Positions 1 to 11,499 of a stretch of 64,000 bases of DNA are shown here, in pieces (position 1 is the stretch's first letter; each line of letters opens with the position of its first letter). The notes below the pieces were generated by a model. That model was not told the DNA's origin. It ran no database searches and saw only the letters and a program-made list of their open reading frames with translations. The stretch covers positions 3,844,001-3,908,000 of the forward strand of contig NC_092203.1 of the NCBI RefSeq assembly GCF_043641665.1, read 5' to 3'. A program made the position numbers and the translations under genes. The DNA is from Enoplosus armatus (Eukaryota; Chordata; Actinopteri; Centrarchiformes; Enoplosidae).

Positions 1-990
1 TTTGTTCCATCTCTAGTTATTCAGTCAGCCAGAGCCCTGATGAAAGAGGGCAGAGTTAAGTCCAGAAGGATAATTAGCTGGAGTGGAAGTCCACATAAGG
101 TAAGGTTAAGTAGTGTCTCTCCTCCATTTCTGGAAATATGCAGCATTCAGCATTGCTTTCTGTTGCACGGCTGTTTACAACATTCTAAAATGGGTCTACA
201 GTATCTTTAACAGCTGTTAAAAACAATTATAGCTATTTAAAGTAATCCAAAATTGCATGACGTCATTATATACAGACGCTTTATCTCAGCTCTACAACTT
301 TGACTGCACCAATGCATGTTAATTATACTGTACATAAGAAGATGGGCCCAACAGTGTCATCGCAGTTTGTGTGCAGAACAGGAGAAAGAAATGTGAAATT
401 GCTAAGTGCAGCACATAGGGTTAACTCAGAAGAAAGATGGTGGACGTGCAGGGGGATATGGGATGTTATAGTGTTGCCTTGGGACAGGCAGCGACCCTAG
501 GGCTCAATGCAGTATTCACTGCATTTAATAAATTCAGAGCTAGGGCGTAGAGCTCTTTTTGGGGGCAAATCTCTGATGTCCTGCTGCTGAGATCGTACAG
601 CAGGAAGTGGGAACAGTTCGAAAAAGATTTTAAAAGGTTTATTATATAGTATGGCGTTTCATGATTAATCCCTGCATAATAATATTTGCTCTGTAAGGCC
701 AGCGAGAGCACACAGCAAAGACTGTACTGGTTAACATTTGGTTCATAAAGCATTAATTACATCAGCCATATAGGAGGCTTGTCCTCTATGCTAAATTAGA
801 TAAAGCAGTTTAACAACTACAAACAAGCGGACACTCAATTACAGTTTCCCTTTCCTCACACAGAGAAAGTCACAGCCCAGCATGAAATGATTTCCCTCAC
901 CTATATTGATAACGTTCAACCTCAACTCAAAGAGTGAACTCCAAACAGCAGACTATATACAAGTATTCATTAGATTCATTTCTAGGTTTG
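1..990. other. Gene-free single-copy DNA
   Basis: This AT-leaning stretch has no recognisable gene. Open frames at 300-500 (+) and 466-753 (-) overlap on opposite strands and show no domain. The only notable site is a perfect CRE palindrome at 257-266, listed separately. Confidence 0.6.
257..266. promoter_or_regulatory. Perfect palindromic CRE (CREB/ATF-type) motif
   Basis: The sequence reads ATGACGTCAT, the full cAMP-response element TGACGTCA with symmetric flanks and an intact central CpG. A TATATA string follows directly at 267-272, too close for the usual CRE/TATA promoter spacing. Motif identity is seen directly; that it binds CREB/ATF factors is inference. Confidence 0.35.
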
Positions 991-999
991 GGTTTGGAT

Positions 1000-1440
1000 T
1001 CTCATACCGTTTCATCTTCATCTTCATAGCCGACGCTCTGGATGAAGTTATGCTTGACATTATTTTGTGCCGGGTGGAAGAGATTTTGAGCCGGGGAGTG
1101 AGAACCTGTGGTTGAACTCGGGCCTATTGTCAGATTGTTTTTCCCCGGTGATGGATGGAAGCTGGCGCAGCTTGGAACTGACATTCATAGTCCGATACAG
1201 TCCATAGAGAGATGGCTTCCACCGGGGCATAAATCACAACTGTTGCCGAGACACACAGCTAAGGCCCCTTCAGAGGGCCATTTCGGAGGCAAGCGAGCAT
1301 GTGGGCTTGCGAGGCGAGAAAGAGAGAGTGAGAGAGAGAGCTGCGTGGACTGACAGTTTGCACAAATGAAATTGTGCACGGACAATGGCAAAAGGCTCTC
1401 CTTAACTGTTCGACATGCCCAACAAACTTCCATTTACCAT
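1000..1440. promoter_or_regulatory. Candidate conserved non-coding block, CpG-retaining
   Basis: This block is free of simple repeats except a short purine run near 1317-1341. It keeps roughly a dozen CpGs in about 330 bp, more than the neighbouring AT-rich DNA. Overlapping open frames on both strands reflect few stop codons rather than coding. I read it as a possible enhancer-type conserved element; this needs cross-species alignment to establish. Confidence 0.3.
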
Positions 1441-1714
1441 TCAGAGTTGCAGAGAAGGGCAGCGTACCGTTCAGTGTTACTATTTAGTTTATGGGGCCAT
1501 AGCAGGTGATATTATCCTTAGAATGTGAACAATACAAGCATAAGAGACTGTTAACCTTAGGACTCGGTTACACCCCAAAGTACAAGAGCCTATTCACACA
1601 GGACAAAGTGGTTTTCAGTCGCATTTATCCAAGAAAACACATACGAATGGAATCATGACACTGTAAGAACAGATAAAAACTACTTCTGCTGGTCTCACTA
1701 TACACCTGCATTCT

Positions 1715-2090
1715 ATGTCCAAGTGCAATGGCGAGGATACGAGAGGTGCACCTTTCAAGTCCAATATTCACTCTCTTTTAGCTCCTTTTTTGGTTTCTTC
1801 TACGAACTCCTGAGGAAAATATCCGACTCTTTAGCTGCTAAAAGGCTCCACTATGCGTCACACTGTGTCTGTCTGCCGCTTGGTGCTGAGCAGGTAGTGT
1901 ACAGTGGGTTTTTGACTTAAAACAGCTTCCTGCTATGACACTTTGCTATGGGAGCAGTGAGAGGAGACCAAAAAAGTAAAGTTTAGGGTCACACAGCTAA
2001 ACAATTAGCTGAAACTCGCTATAAAGCTATGTAAAGCTGTGGGGAGCTGCAGATTTGTGTGATAATTCTCTTATCACCACTACCGGCGAC
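1715..2090 (+). repeat. Dispersed repeat family A, copy 1
   Basis: It contains a string also found, diverged, at 19450-19605 and 35858-36215: a 'gcaagtccaatatttac'-like start, a 'tctttagctgctaaa'-like middle and a 'ggggagctgcagattt'-like end. I recall this as an abundant, non-coding teleost repeat. The copy is heavily diverged. The class (non-autonomous DNA element or SINE-like) is not determined. Confidence 0.65.
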
Positions 2091-2094
2091 CCCT

Positions 2095-3278
2095 TTCAAA
2101 AATATCCATTATAGCTGCCATATGACCAAAAAATGATCCGCAGTAGTCCAGGTCAAATACAAACATCCGTTCAAAGAAAAAACTACAAAAAAAGAGGAAA
2201 ATCCATGATTGGTCAAGAGAATTCCGTCTAAGCACTTGTGCGGTCTCGAGACACTTGGCAACAGTTGCTGTGGCTTGTGACTTGAAACTCCCGTCGGTGC
2301 ACAATGGGATATTATCAGAGGGTGAGAGGTCATTATTTGCCACTGAGAGCTCAGTGAGAGCTGCCAGGCTACATTGTGGGAGCCGAGTCCCTGCGGAATA
2401 CTTCACACTCTGAGTTGAGTCAACTCTCTAGTGCTCCTCTTTTCTCCACCCCCCCCCCCTCCCAACCCTCCAATATGACACACTTTCTCATTGCGAAATG
2501 TCAGCAGTGTCTCAAGAGGAGGAGAAGAAGAAGAAGAGGAAGAAGAGGAGGAAGGCGGCTGTTCCTCTTCTCCTTCCAAAGATTAGTTTGGTTAAGTTCA
2601 GTCCGTCTCAAAGGCTGGCTGCTCAGACTTGGGGGTGTCTGCAGGGAGTAAGAGGGCGCAGAGGCAGAGCGAGAAACACAGAAAGGAAAAGAAAGGAGGG
2701 AGGGGGTGCGTGGGGGTGAAGCAGTAGCACAGAGAATGAGTAAATAGCCCAAGCAAAGCTGGCCTAGGGAGCCCAATATGTGCTTGAGAGGTTCGCTAAT
2801 AGGTCATTGTTCTATATTGCCAAGATGAAAGCAGCTTGAGCAAGCAGAGAATGTCAAGCTCACTTCTTCATTTGCATAGTTGACTATGCATTGTCCATGT
2901 GTGTGTGTATGTGTGTGAGCGTGTGTATAGGCGCAAGAATTAAGAGGTTAACATTAGGCTGAGATGCTTCACCACCCACACACACACTCTCATTCAACTG
3001 TCTATATGCCTCTGGAGCTCAGTGCACAAATCAAACACCATGTCCATTCAGACACTTGCCGTATACCTCACACACAATGTATACGCTTGCACACACATAC
3101 AGTCATGCATACACGTACACACTCAGACATTTAGGGTGCTAATGTAAGCCTGAGTGTTCTCTCAGCTTAAATGGTGTCAGCGATGGCTCCCACCGTGAGA
3201 CACAAATCTGGTGGCGCTCATCATCTGGTGCTCCCATCTGTCAGCCTGAGTGTGCCTGTGTGAGATAACGTAGAGTGT

Positions 3279-3280
<2 letters not shown>
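2095..3280. other. Gene-free, low-complexity tracts
   Basis: It contains a C11 run at 2449-2459, a GAA/GAG purine tract at about 2513-2560 and a G-rich stretch at about 2695-2717. An octamer ATTTGCAT lies at 2870-2877, and an 8-bp inverted repeat TGCATAGT/ACTATGCA at 2873-2890. TG- and CA-rich text starts near 2900. Open frames here translate the purine and pyrimidine tracts. Confidence 0.6.

Positions 3281-3283
<3 letters not shown>

Positions 3284-3309
<26 letters not shown>
3284..3309. repeat. (TG)n microsatellite
   Basis: A near-perfect TG run of about 26 bp, first of three long TG/CA tracts between 3.28 and 3.92 kb. Confidence 0.95.
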
Positions 3310-3430
3310 AATCAGGGTTATACATAAGACAATATACTATACATATGTGTTCTATCTTTGTGTGGAATAGGAAAGAAGGAGGAGAGATTGTGTGTGCGTG
3401 TATTCAGGGGAGATAACGTGAGAGTGCAGA

Positions 3431-3432
<2 letters not shown>

Positions 3433-3489
<57 letters not shown>
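3433..3489. repeat. (TG)n microsatellite, 57 bp
   Basis: An uninterrupted TG run of about 28 units. The Cys-Val and His-Thr repeat peptides in the overlapping frames are an artefact of this tract. Confidence 0.97.
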
Positions 3490-3492
<3 letters not shown>

Positions 3493-3865
3493 TGTGTCTC
3501 CCTTTCGCCACTCTCCCTTTGGCCAAACCAACGTGCAGGCAGATCTGATATATAATTTAGCACTTTACATAATGCGGCCTGCCCCAGTTTAGAGAAATAA
3601 AGACTGACAACCCTTTAATTCTTCAACACGCAGACACACACTCAAAACAGACACACAGTGGCCCACAAAAGCGCACACATCCACACACGATGTAGCAGGT
3701 GGGCAAAATCAACTGTTCGACCGTTGTTAATACGGAAAATAGTGCGGTGGTCGGTGGCAGGTGCATCTCTGTAAACCCTAACCCAAACTGTCTGTGCCTT
3801 TAACAGATTTTGTGTGTGGCATTTCAACATCAAAACAACTCGTCTTTAGACAGGAGGAGTCACTA

Positions 3866-3866
<1 letters not shown>

Positions 3867-3917
<51 letters not shown>
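3867..3917. repeat. (CA)n microsatellite, 51 bp
   Basis: An uninterrupted CA run of about 25 units. It ends exactly where a copy of dispersed repeat family C begins. Confidence 0.97.
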
Positions 3918-3922
<5 letters not shown>

Positions 3923-4085
3923 TGGTGCCGTCAATACCCAGTAGCACAACAAATGTGTATCCAATAGTCCCACCAAAAATGCACAATTTACTCCTGTTTG
4001 AGTTGCTTAAACACCACAGTGCCCAGCTGTTTAAGGAAGTGACTTTCCCTCTTTAAAAAAAACCTTAAACTATATCATTGCAAGC
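3918..4085 (+). repeat. Dispersed repeat family C, partial copy
   Basis: This aligns by eye with 28430-28600. Shared landmarks are 'actggtgc.gt.aatac' at the start, 'agtcccca.caaaa' and 'tttactcc.gtttgag' in the middle, and 'ttaaactatat' at the end. No coding potential is visible. I recall the 28.4-kb form as a common teleost repeat. Confidence 0.6.
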
Positions 4086-4154
4086 CGTTCAAGGAGATTT
4101 CTCATTGAGGCAGCTTCCTCCTTCCTCCTTGCCTCATCCTTTGAGTGAAGGTTT

Positions 4155-4450
4155 AAGGTACTCGTACTTCACTTGAGAATTCCCTTTTGGTACCTCAGTG
4201 TGTTTTGACAAGAACACTTTAACTCCACTTCATTAATTTGACAAGTGTAGTTAAGTTATTTACATTACATTGAGAGCATCAGGTGTTAATACCAAACAGG
4301 AGACAAATTAGTCCCACCTCCATTATTAATAATGCATAAATAGATAATAATATAACACTGACAGTATGTTTTCTGCATATAGAGTATGTTTACTTTTATT
4401 TACTTTACTTTCTACTTAAGTAAAGGATGAAAATGCTTCTTTCACAACTG
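4155..4450 (+). repeat. Dispersed teleost repeat family E, diverged
   Basis: Landmarks are 'ggtactcgtacttcacttga' at 4156-4175, then text about 'ttaactccact..att..atttgacaag', and near the end 'cttctacttaagtaaagga'-like sequence at 4410-4428. I recognise this order from memory as an abundant fish repeat. No second copy was found in this window, so the assignment rests on recall alone. Confidence 0.45.
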
Positions 4451-5555
4451 GGAAAGAGTAAAAAGTGATTAAAAAAAGGGTCCTCTTTGATGGCTAATGT
4501 ATAACACAAGCTCTAACAGTAACTCTGGGGTGTGATACAGTCTACCAGATGCCTCAACCACGGTCACATTTAATTACAGTGATTATATCAAGGTATCAAT
4601 TAATTTGACAATGATGCTTATTCTTTTTTTTTTTTTTTTTTATGCAACATTACTCAGTGATTGCATCACCAACCGTAATCTACTCTCAAGAGATGATATG
4701 AGATGTAGAATAGCGCAGGTGGAGATTTTCATTTTTAAACTACAACTGTTCATCTTTGAATTCGGTTGCTTCTTAACTCCCAGCAGTGCAACTCAAGAAC
4801 TACATGAATGTACAATATGTGTGTCTGTGTGTGGGCATGTGACGGTATGTTATTTAAACCCTGATGCAGAGAGATCGTAAACTGAATAAAATTTGTTTTA
4901 CATTGTGAAAAAAAGAGATTAGGCTTTTTTGACTGCTCACCACGGCCCATTCTTTCTTTAAATACAGCAAGGTTAGCTTAATTAAACAGAACTTGGGGGT
5001 GTAAAACTTTGATTGACGTTTCTTTTGAAGCTTAGGCACTGCACTTGGGGCTTGTTTCCAAGGTAACCTGTAAACCAGTTTCTATTACTTCCTCTGTACC
5101 ATAAATTAACAGGCACTGCATTTAAAACAGAGCACAGTATCATAGCAGATTACAACAAATAACATGATAAAATCTGTTGTTAACCCAAAGCAACACTGCA
5201 GTGTCGCTTTATTTTCTTTCCTGCTGTGATATCACTCGAATATGTTGTGCGCACACTGTGTCTGCATGGGGTGCATATGTAACTGGATGTTTGGCTGTGT
5301 GTGCACGTGTTTGCTTGTGTATTTTGTGGGAGAATAGAAGAGAATGTGTCAACAGGAAAAACTCACAGTAGTGGGCACACGAGTGATGCAGCAGAAGCAC
5401 TACAGCAATGGGTGCTCAGCAGCAAGACACAAGACACTGAGAAGGCCTCACTTCAAATCGTTGTAAACTTAGCCCATATGATAAAAGACAGAAGTGTTGT
5501 AGAAGATTTATGATGAGTCGTGGCACTTTTGTCCTTATTTATTTGTCATTTTCTA
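4451..5555. other. Gene-free AT-rich DNA
   Basis: It contains a T-run at 4624-4641 and short TG-rich text near 4815 and 5290. Open frames at 4605-4880, 5177-5371 and 5301-5513 are short and featureless. I see nothing else. Confidence 0.55.
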
Positions 5556-5559
5556 ATCG

Positions 5560-5880
5560 CTTGATAGTGCGTTTTAAGAATTTTGTGGACATTACAGAGC
5601 TCCAGTGGTCTATTTATTACCTCTGTGCTTTTCCTTTACACTGTCACTCAGTTTCCACCCCTGTTCCTGTGAGATATGGCATGCCACAAGGCTCAATATT
5701 AGGCCCCATCTTATTTCCATTGAGAATGCTTGTGCTAGCATATGTTATCTCTGTTAAGCAGATGATATGCAGTTATACATTCCTGTACAAGCCAGTAGCT
5801 CCCCTATTCCTACTCTAGTTGGATGTCCTACATGTCACACAATTATCTTCAGCTAAACAACAATTTGTAACACTTCGTAA
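5560..5880 (+). mobile_element. Decayed L2-like LINE reverse-transcriptase fragment
   Basis: Translation from about 5640 gives a segment containing GMPQGSILGPILF, the reverse-transcriptase motif usually written G(V/M)PQGS(I/V)LGP. After a frame change, ADDMQLYIP appears at about 5759-5785, the catalytic (Y)ADD box. After another shift, WM..HNYLQLNN appears at about 5820-5865, matching the 'W(M)..N.LQLN' stretch that follows the ADD box in L2/CR1-type LINEs. The piece covers only the palm region and has frameshifts and stops, so it cannot encode a working enzyme. The L2-like assignment is from motif memory; Rex1/CR1 relatives are an alternative. Confidence 0.8.
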
Positions 5881-6889
5881 CTTGTTTTGAAGGACGCTCT
5901 ATGAGAAATGTCATTGGTATGTCCAGGAGAATACAGCCAGTTGTGACTGTTATCTGATAAACAGCAGCGGAGGGTAGATAGCCTGTCCATGTTCGACCAA
6001 AGATTCTACACACAATGAAATCACAAAGGTCTATTTATCACAGTGACTGGCGCTTCCTTTCAGTTCAGCGGCCCTGAACCCACAGCATTCAGTCCACGCT
6101 GAGCCATTTTATGAGTTTTGAATGGTATACAAGCATGCTATAGCAAGCATGTGGGACAAACAAGCAAACACATGCATCCAAGTGTACTGACAGGAAGAAA
6201 ACTGCACGCTCTCAACATATAAAGTCAACGCGCAGAATGAAAACAAGGAAGGCCGAGACATCGACACGTTTAGTTTTGGTTTTAATGGTTGCTTCGTTAC
6301 TCTCACACATTTGGCTTCACTTATTTTTGCCTGTAGTTTTCTCTCAATCCAACTGCTGGACTAGCATTAGCTTGTCCCTCCAATTTCCAATCTTGGAAAA
6401 CATGACTGAGTGCTGAAGTGGCCAAAAGATCAGCTCAACACCCAATACTGAAGACATTCCTTATTTGGAAGTGACTACGTGACATCCCTGTACAAGCAAT
6501 CATTTTAAATGTTGAAATGCTCTAAATATAACAAGAATATATGTTTGTATAATCAGTTTCATGTCATTTATAGGAGAACATTCCTGCATGTGTAATGCAT
6601 GTCACATCCTTCCCACACTAATCCACATACATGCTGTCTAATACTGCACATGTATGCGAACAGGCCACACATCCCCTCACAGACACACATGCACATACTG
6701 TAAGCGCACACACAAGTTAGGCTACTTTGGGCCAAATCCACATATGGGCCTATAATCTGGTCTCTCAAGGTGTTTGGACTTATCTTTAATTCAGCAGGGG
6801 AACAGGACTGCCAGCTCCTTGATTGCTTAAACCACATTATCCCTCCACTCTGCATCCTAATGAATGTCCACCAGGCAAAGAGATGTGTG

Positions 6890-6890
<1 letters not shown>
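5881..6890. other. Gene-free single-copy DNA
   Basis: Nothing recognisable. CA-rich text lies at about 6650-6715. The 161-codon minus frame at 6568-7053 depends on reading through the TG tract at 6892-6922 and has no domain. Confidence 0.55.

Positions 6891-6891
<1 letters not shown>

Positions 6892-6922
<31 letters not shown>
6892..6922. repeat. (TG)n microsatellite
   Basis: An uninterrupted TG run of about 31 bp. TG-rich but broken text continues to about 7020. Confidence 0.95.
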
Positions 6923-6924
<2 letters not shown>

Positions 6925-7059
6925 CGGTGGTGGAGAAGGTATGTGAGCATTTGTATGTACAAGAGTGTGTATGTGCATGCCTGGTATCTGGTGTGCATGT
7001 GTTCTCCTGCTTGTGTGAGTATTTTGGACACACATCACTGCCTTCCCTGGCACCGCCTT

Positions 7060-8055
7060 GAATCTTCATTATGTTTAGCTGGGGGGTACAAAAACAATTT
7101 GTAACTTCACAAGGTGATGTAGGCACTAAATGGAATCTTTTGGGGGGCGACGGCTTGCCTGCCATACCTGCTACCATCTACCTCGCCATGCTAAATGGTT
7201 TATCATAAAGACAGGATGTTGAAATGCCCTCTGAGCGCATTTTCCTCACGCTGCAATGATTCTATATAGTCAAAACAAGCTCATTTGGATATAGCCAGGC
7301 TAGGATTTTACTACCAGCTTCCAGCTAGTTATTTGCTTGAGTTTGTCAATCCCTGATTCTAAAAATAAAAATAAACGCCTATGTGGGCTGTACCTCTGAT
7401 GCAGCTTGGCATGATTTTGAAGTCAGAGGCAATGCATTAGTTACACAGCAGGAATAGTATAATTTTGAAAGGCTGTTGATAAATTAAACTATTGTGTTGC
7501 CAATGATGTGGTGCTTTGACATTTTTTTCACAGTTTTGATGTCACATAGGATTATATTTTCTTTCTCGCTGCTGCACGGTGAGGACCTGTTTCTGTATTA
7601 CCTGGAATAGAAACGCTCATCAGTAAAGACCAATGGAAACATTCAACACTCAAACTCAAACACGAATTAAATACACTTAAACAGCATTTTAAAAAGGACA
7701 CACATCCGCATTTACAACACACGGTAGTTATGATTTTGCATGTGAAACTCTTTTATCTTGGCACTAATTTATAGAGGGCAGCAGAATGTGATTTCAGCAT
7801 TAAATATAACACATCAATCAATTGATGTATCAGTTATTTCTTCATTTGTTTGCCTGTCCATTTCTTGCCTTCCTTCTGCGCCACATCTGATAATTTGTGT
7901 TTTCTGTTGAGTTTCCAAAAACCATTGCAAATGAATGCAGCTGAATGTGGAAGCTGAATGCCGGAGCTTCACTGCAGCATGTGAATGCACCGCCAGGGAG
8001 GATTCACAGATCACTCCGCCATTTTAACACTATTAAAACTCTGAAATGAAAAAGA
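7060..8055. other. Gene-free single-copy DNA
   Basis: No gene, tandem repeat or recognised transposon. From about 7800 the sequence grades into the conserved-looking block downstream. Confidence 0.55.
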
Positions 8056-8059
8056 CACT

Positions 8060-8880
8060 AACAAAAACCAGTGCAGACGTGTTTCATTATGATGCATTAA
8101 CTGTGTTGAGCAACTTTCAAGGCTCTGTGAGTTGATTTTGATGGCGTACTAAAAATGAACTGAAACCAATGGGCCCCAGGAAGGTTGGAAAAAACACATT
8201 TAACAATTACAGCGCCACTCGCATGGATTGGGAAATGGTTGTAGGATTTATTGGGCCGACATTGGAGCTGCGGCGCATTTGGAAGCTGCTCCCTCTGTAT
8301 TATAGAGATATTAAGCACAGAGCTCCAGGTAATGATCTGTTTTCCAGCACAAACATCCAGCATTTTGGAAATGAACTCTTCATCCATTACTACGTAGTTA
8401 GCGATCATTAGCTGTACCCTCTTCCATTCCAACATGTACTAAATTCTAATTTCATGCTTTCAAGAACAAGCTTTAATTTCCCCCAAGTCGTCAACCACAG
8501 CCACCCCCCGGAGAGACATGTTCAACATTAATGCAATTATTACGCAGGCATATGCTGCAGTTGTTATTTTGGCACTGCGAGGCCCTGTGGGCTAATAGGC
8601 CTGTCTGTTGCCCAGATGCTCATAGGAAAGGTTTTGCCTCTGTGTATGTGTGTGTTTGTGTGTGTGAGGGACCAGACATAGGCAGAGCACTCAACAGGAT
8701 AGTCTGTCCGTACCAGGTGCGATTGTGGAGTGCATCTTGGGGGCCAGCTAACTTTAAACCCTTCTGAATTAATTCCCCCGTGTGGGCATTGGTTTTAAAT
8801 GCTCTTTAATAATTTGTCTTGTAATTAATTTTGCCCGCGACCCCGCTCTGTCTCTATGCATGTCACCCACAAGTACTTGA
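8060..8880. promoter_or_regulatory. Candidate conserved non-coding element cluster
   Basis: This block is repeat-free apart from short TG text at about 8640-8665. It keeps CpGs and is rich in homeodomain-type cores: 'cattaatgcaattattacgc' at 8526-8545, 'gtaattaatttt' at about 8821-8832, and 'ttaataattt' at about 8804-8815. Frames run open on both strands (8097-8435 minus, 8169-8411 plus) without any domain. The texture is typical of vertebrate developmental enhancers; the claim is inference pending alignment. Confidence 0.4.
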
Positions 8881-9257
8881 GTGTGTTCGTGCGCTGCGAG
8901 TGTGTAGGAGGAGGTACGCTCTCTGAAAACCAGGAGGACTTTTCTCTCACACATACACAAGCACATGCAGACCTATTAGTCATGTTCTCTCTGTCTCTGA
9001 GATGATGATCAAATCAAGTCCTGTGCCTCTGCCCATACACCCCAGCTTGCGCATGTTGACAGTAACCTCCCACAGTACACTCCCAGCCCAAGGTGACGCT
9101 CGCACACAACGCAAAAAACACACAGAGAAACACACACACACACACAAACGCATGCACACAAGCCTGAGGTGACACAGATGACAGCTCAATTCTGGGTGAG
9201 TCAGTTTGACTGTGTCCTTGCCCAGACATGAGAAGGAGGCGTTGTGTGGCGCGCATC

Positions 9258-9313
<56 letters not shown>

Positions 9314-9480
9314 GAGGAGGTGGTGGTGAGGTGCAAAGGTGAGGGAGAAAGCGTGAGAGAGAGAAAGAGAGAGAGACAGAGGAAAGAGTGGGGGAGAAGC
9401 AGCAGGTGACTTTGGAGTGTGTGTGTGTGTGTGTGTGTACTCAAAAGTAGCCAGCGGGTGACAATTAATACACTCTCATC
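8881..9480. repeat. Compound microsatellite region (CA, TG, GA)
   Basis: Tracts are (CA)n about 9129-9146, a 49-bp (TG)n at 9263-9311, a GA-rich run about 9353-9376 and (TG)n about 9417-9438. The 154-codon minus frame at 8980-9444 is a by-product of these repeats. Confidence 0.9.
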
Positions 9481-10195
9481 TCACAGTGTGTGAGTGCGCA
9501 TGTGGCCAAGGAACAACAAACAGCGCTATCACCGAGCTCTGCTTGAGTTTCCCATATCTCAATCTCCCAGAATCCTCCTCGGTTTTAGGCCTACGGTACA
9601 TTTCACTGCTATCAGGTGATGTAAAACACAGTCAGGCTGCCATATGTCACAGCCATGTTGGAATTACTGTGAATGTAGAGGGCCAACTGGGCAAAAAAAC
9701 AAATCATGCTGCAGCCCTAGTGGTAGGACATGTTGGATTTTGTCATGGGGAACTGTGGACTTAATTGAAACACACACATGCAATCTGCTCAGAAATATCT
9801 GCTGAAATACATGGTTGCTTTTCCTGAATAAATAAAAAAAGTGCCAGGTCAAGTGTGCCGAAAACAAATGCATGTTTGCAATCAGTTGCACACTGGCTGC
9901 ATTATCATTCTTCTTATGTACAACCAGTCTTATACCAGACCGCCAAGACTGGCTTGGGTTTAAGATTATTTTATGGGATTTTGCCTTTATGAGACTGTCA
10001 GCTGTCTTTTGTGATGGGGAATCCATGGCAGGATCCCAACTAAGTTACACAGTATGCATTTGCTCACTCACACCTACCTTTTTTAAAAGCAAACTTTTAG
10101 ACTGAAGTCAATTCACCTTTGAAATGCCAATTGACCGTTCTGGCCCACTTAAACCACCAGGTCAAGACTGAGGCCAGCTGTTATGTTAGTGGGGG
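9481..10195. other. Gene-free single-copy DNA
   Basis: Open frames at 9486-9764 (+) and 9664-10026 (-) overlap and show no domain. An A-run lies near 9833-9840. Nothing else is supported. Confidence 0.5.
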
Positions 10196-10198
10196 CAG

Positions 10199-10507
10199 TT
10201 AAAAGGTACCCCGTGGAGTTTTTGGCAACTAGTGGTACATGTGTGAGCATGTGGGCGACACGATAAAAATCCCTGCCGCCAGTTTCCTGCCGTTCCACAG
10301 GTCGAAAGTTGGTGGAAAGTTGCGCTCAAAGAAGCACAGCAATGCACCTGCAAAAGAAGTGACTCCAAGCTAGTAAACATGGACACAATATTTAAAGAAT
10401 AAATCTTTTGCCAATGGAAGGAAATGCATTCAACATGTTTGTCTCAAGGATACATCAGTGAATGTCAACTTTTTTGTTTACAAGAAAACTCCACAGGGCA
10501 CCTTTAA
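10199..10507. mobile_element. MITE-like element with imperfect terminal inverted repeats, about 309 bp
   Basis: The left end TTAAAAGGTACCCCGTGGAG (10199-10218) and the right end 'actccacagggcacctttaa' (10488-10507) are inverted copies with a few mismatches. The similarity extends inward through GTTTTT/GAAAAC. There is no coding capacity. I recall a similar 'ggtaccctgtggagttttc' end as common in teleost repeats. Superfamily and target-site duplication are unclear. Confidence 0.65.
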
Positions 10508-10509
10508 AT

Positions 10510-11495
10510 CAACTCTGAAAGTAAGTGCTCATTCTACCAGCGGTGTTGTTCAGAGGCCGAGTCTTAGAGGTCGACTAAAGACAGATGAAGTAGGACAACG
10601 TGCCATTTTAAAGTGCACCGACTTCACCGTTATGCAGTAGACTTCAGTAAACAACATCGTGTTTGACCACACGGACTGACATTTATCAGCTGCTACAACC
10701 CAGAGGGGTGCTGCTTCACTCATTTAAGGAAACTATGAAACATGGGAAGACATGGCCGTGACAATGTGATAAGACATGTCTTTAATATGAGGGAATGGTC
10801 TTATTAAAATTATAGTCAGGTGTATTTTGGATAAAGATTCTGTGTCCTGAGAGAAAACACGACTGCCAGCAGTGTTTTTTGCCTTAAAGATGACAGTTTC
10901 ACATCTTTTATGGCTTACAGGATCCACGTCCGCCGAATTTGTAGTAATTGAATAAGGAGCACAAGAAAAGGAAAGACAATGTGACAGCACCATATGCCAA
11001 ATGTGCTAACAATGTCTGCTCCACACTGATTTAGCACTTTTTTTTTTCTTTGTCTTTGTGAAATTTTCAGCATCATCACTCAAGCACTTTAAGTACCCCT
11101 AAAAATAATCCAAAGCTCATTTTTGGGCTTTTGATTAACAGCACAGCACTCTCTGAAAACTAAAAGGACACTTCAAGCACCATGCCAGTCAAAGTCAAAA
11201 TCACATGCAAAGCACAGAACGTGGGGGCCATCATTAAAAAAATATTTTTACACTGGAGGGTATAATGATGGCTGTTTGTCTGGCAAGCTTTTTAAAATGA
11301 TAGTTACACCTGAATGTCTGCTTGGGAATTAACCAAAGAGACACAGTGACAGCAGACAGGCTGACTTCACTGGGATATGGGCAGTCAGCTGGAAACTCTT
11401 ACATTTAACAAAACCTCATTTGAACTTAAAGCAGATCTTGGATTTCATGCCCAAAATGAAAGTGTTTTTCCCCCTCGGAAAAACTGATGATACTT
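10510..11495. other. Gene-free single-copy DNA
   Basis: A T-run lies at about 11037-11047. No repeat copy or domain was recognised. Confidence 0.5.
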
Positions 11496-11499
11496 CGTC

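Noticed and set aside
6568..7053. 161-codon minus frame with His-Thr repeats
   Set aside because: The frame exists because the TG/CA tract at 6892-6922 and surrounding CA-rich text lack stops in this phase.
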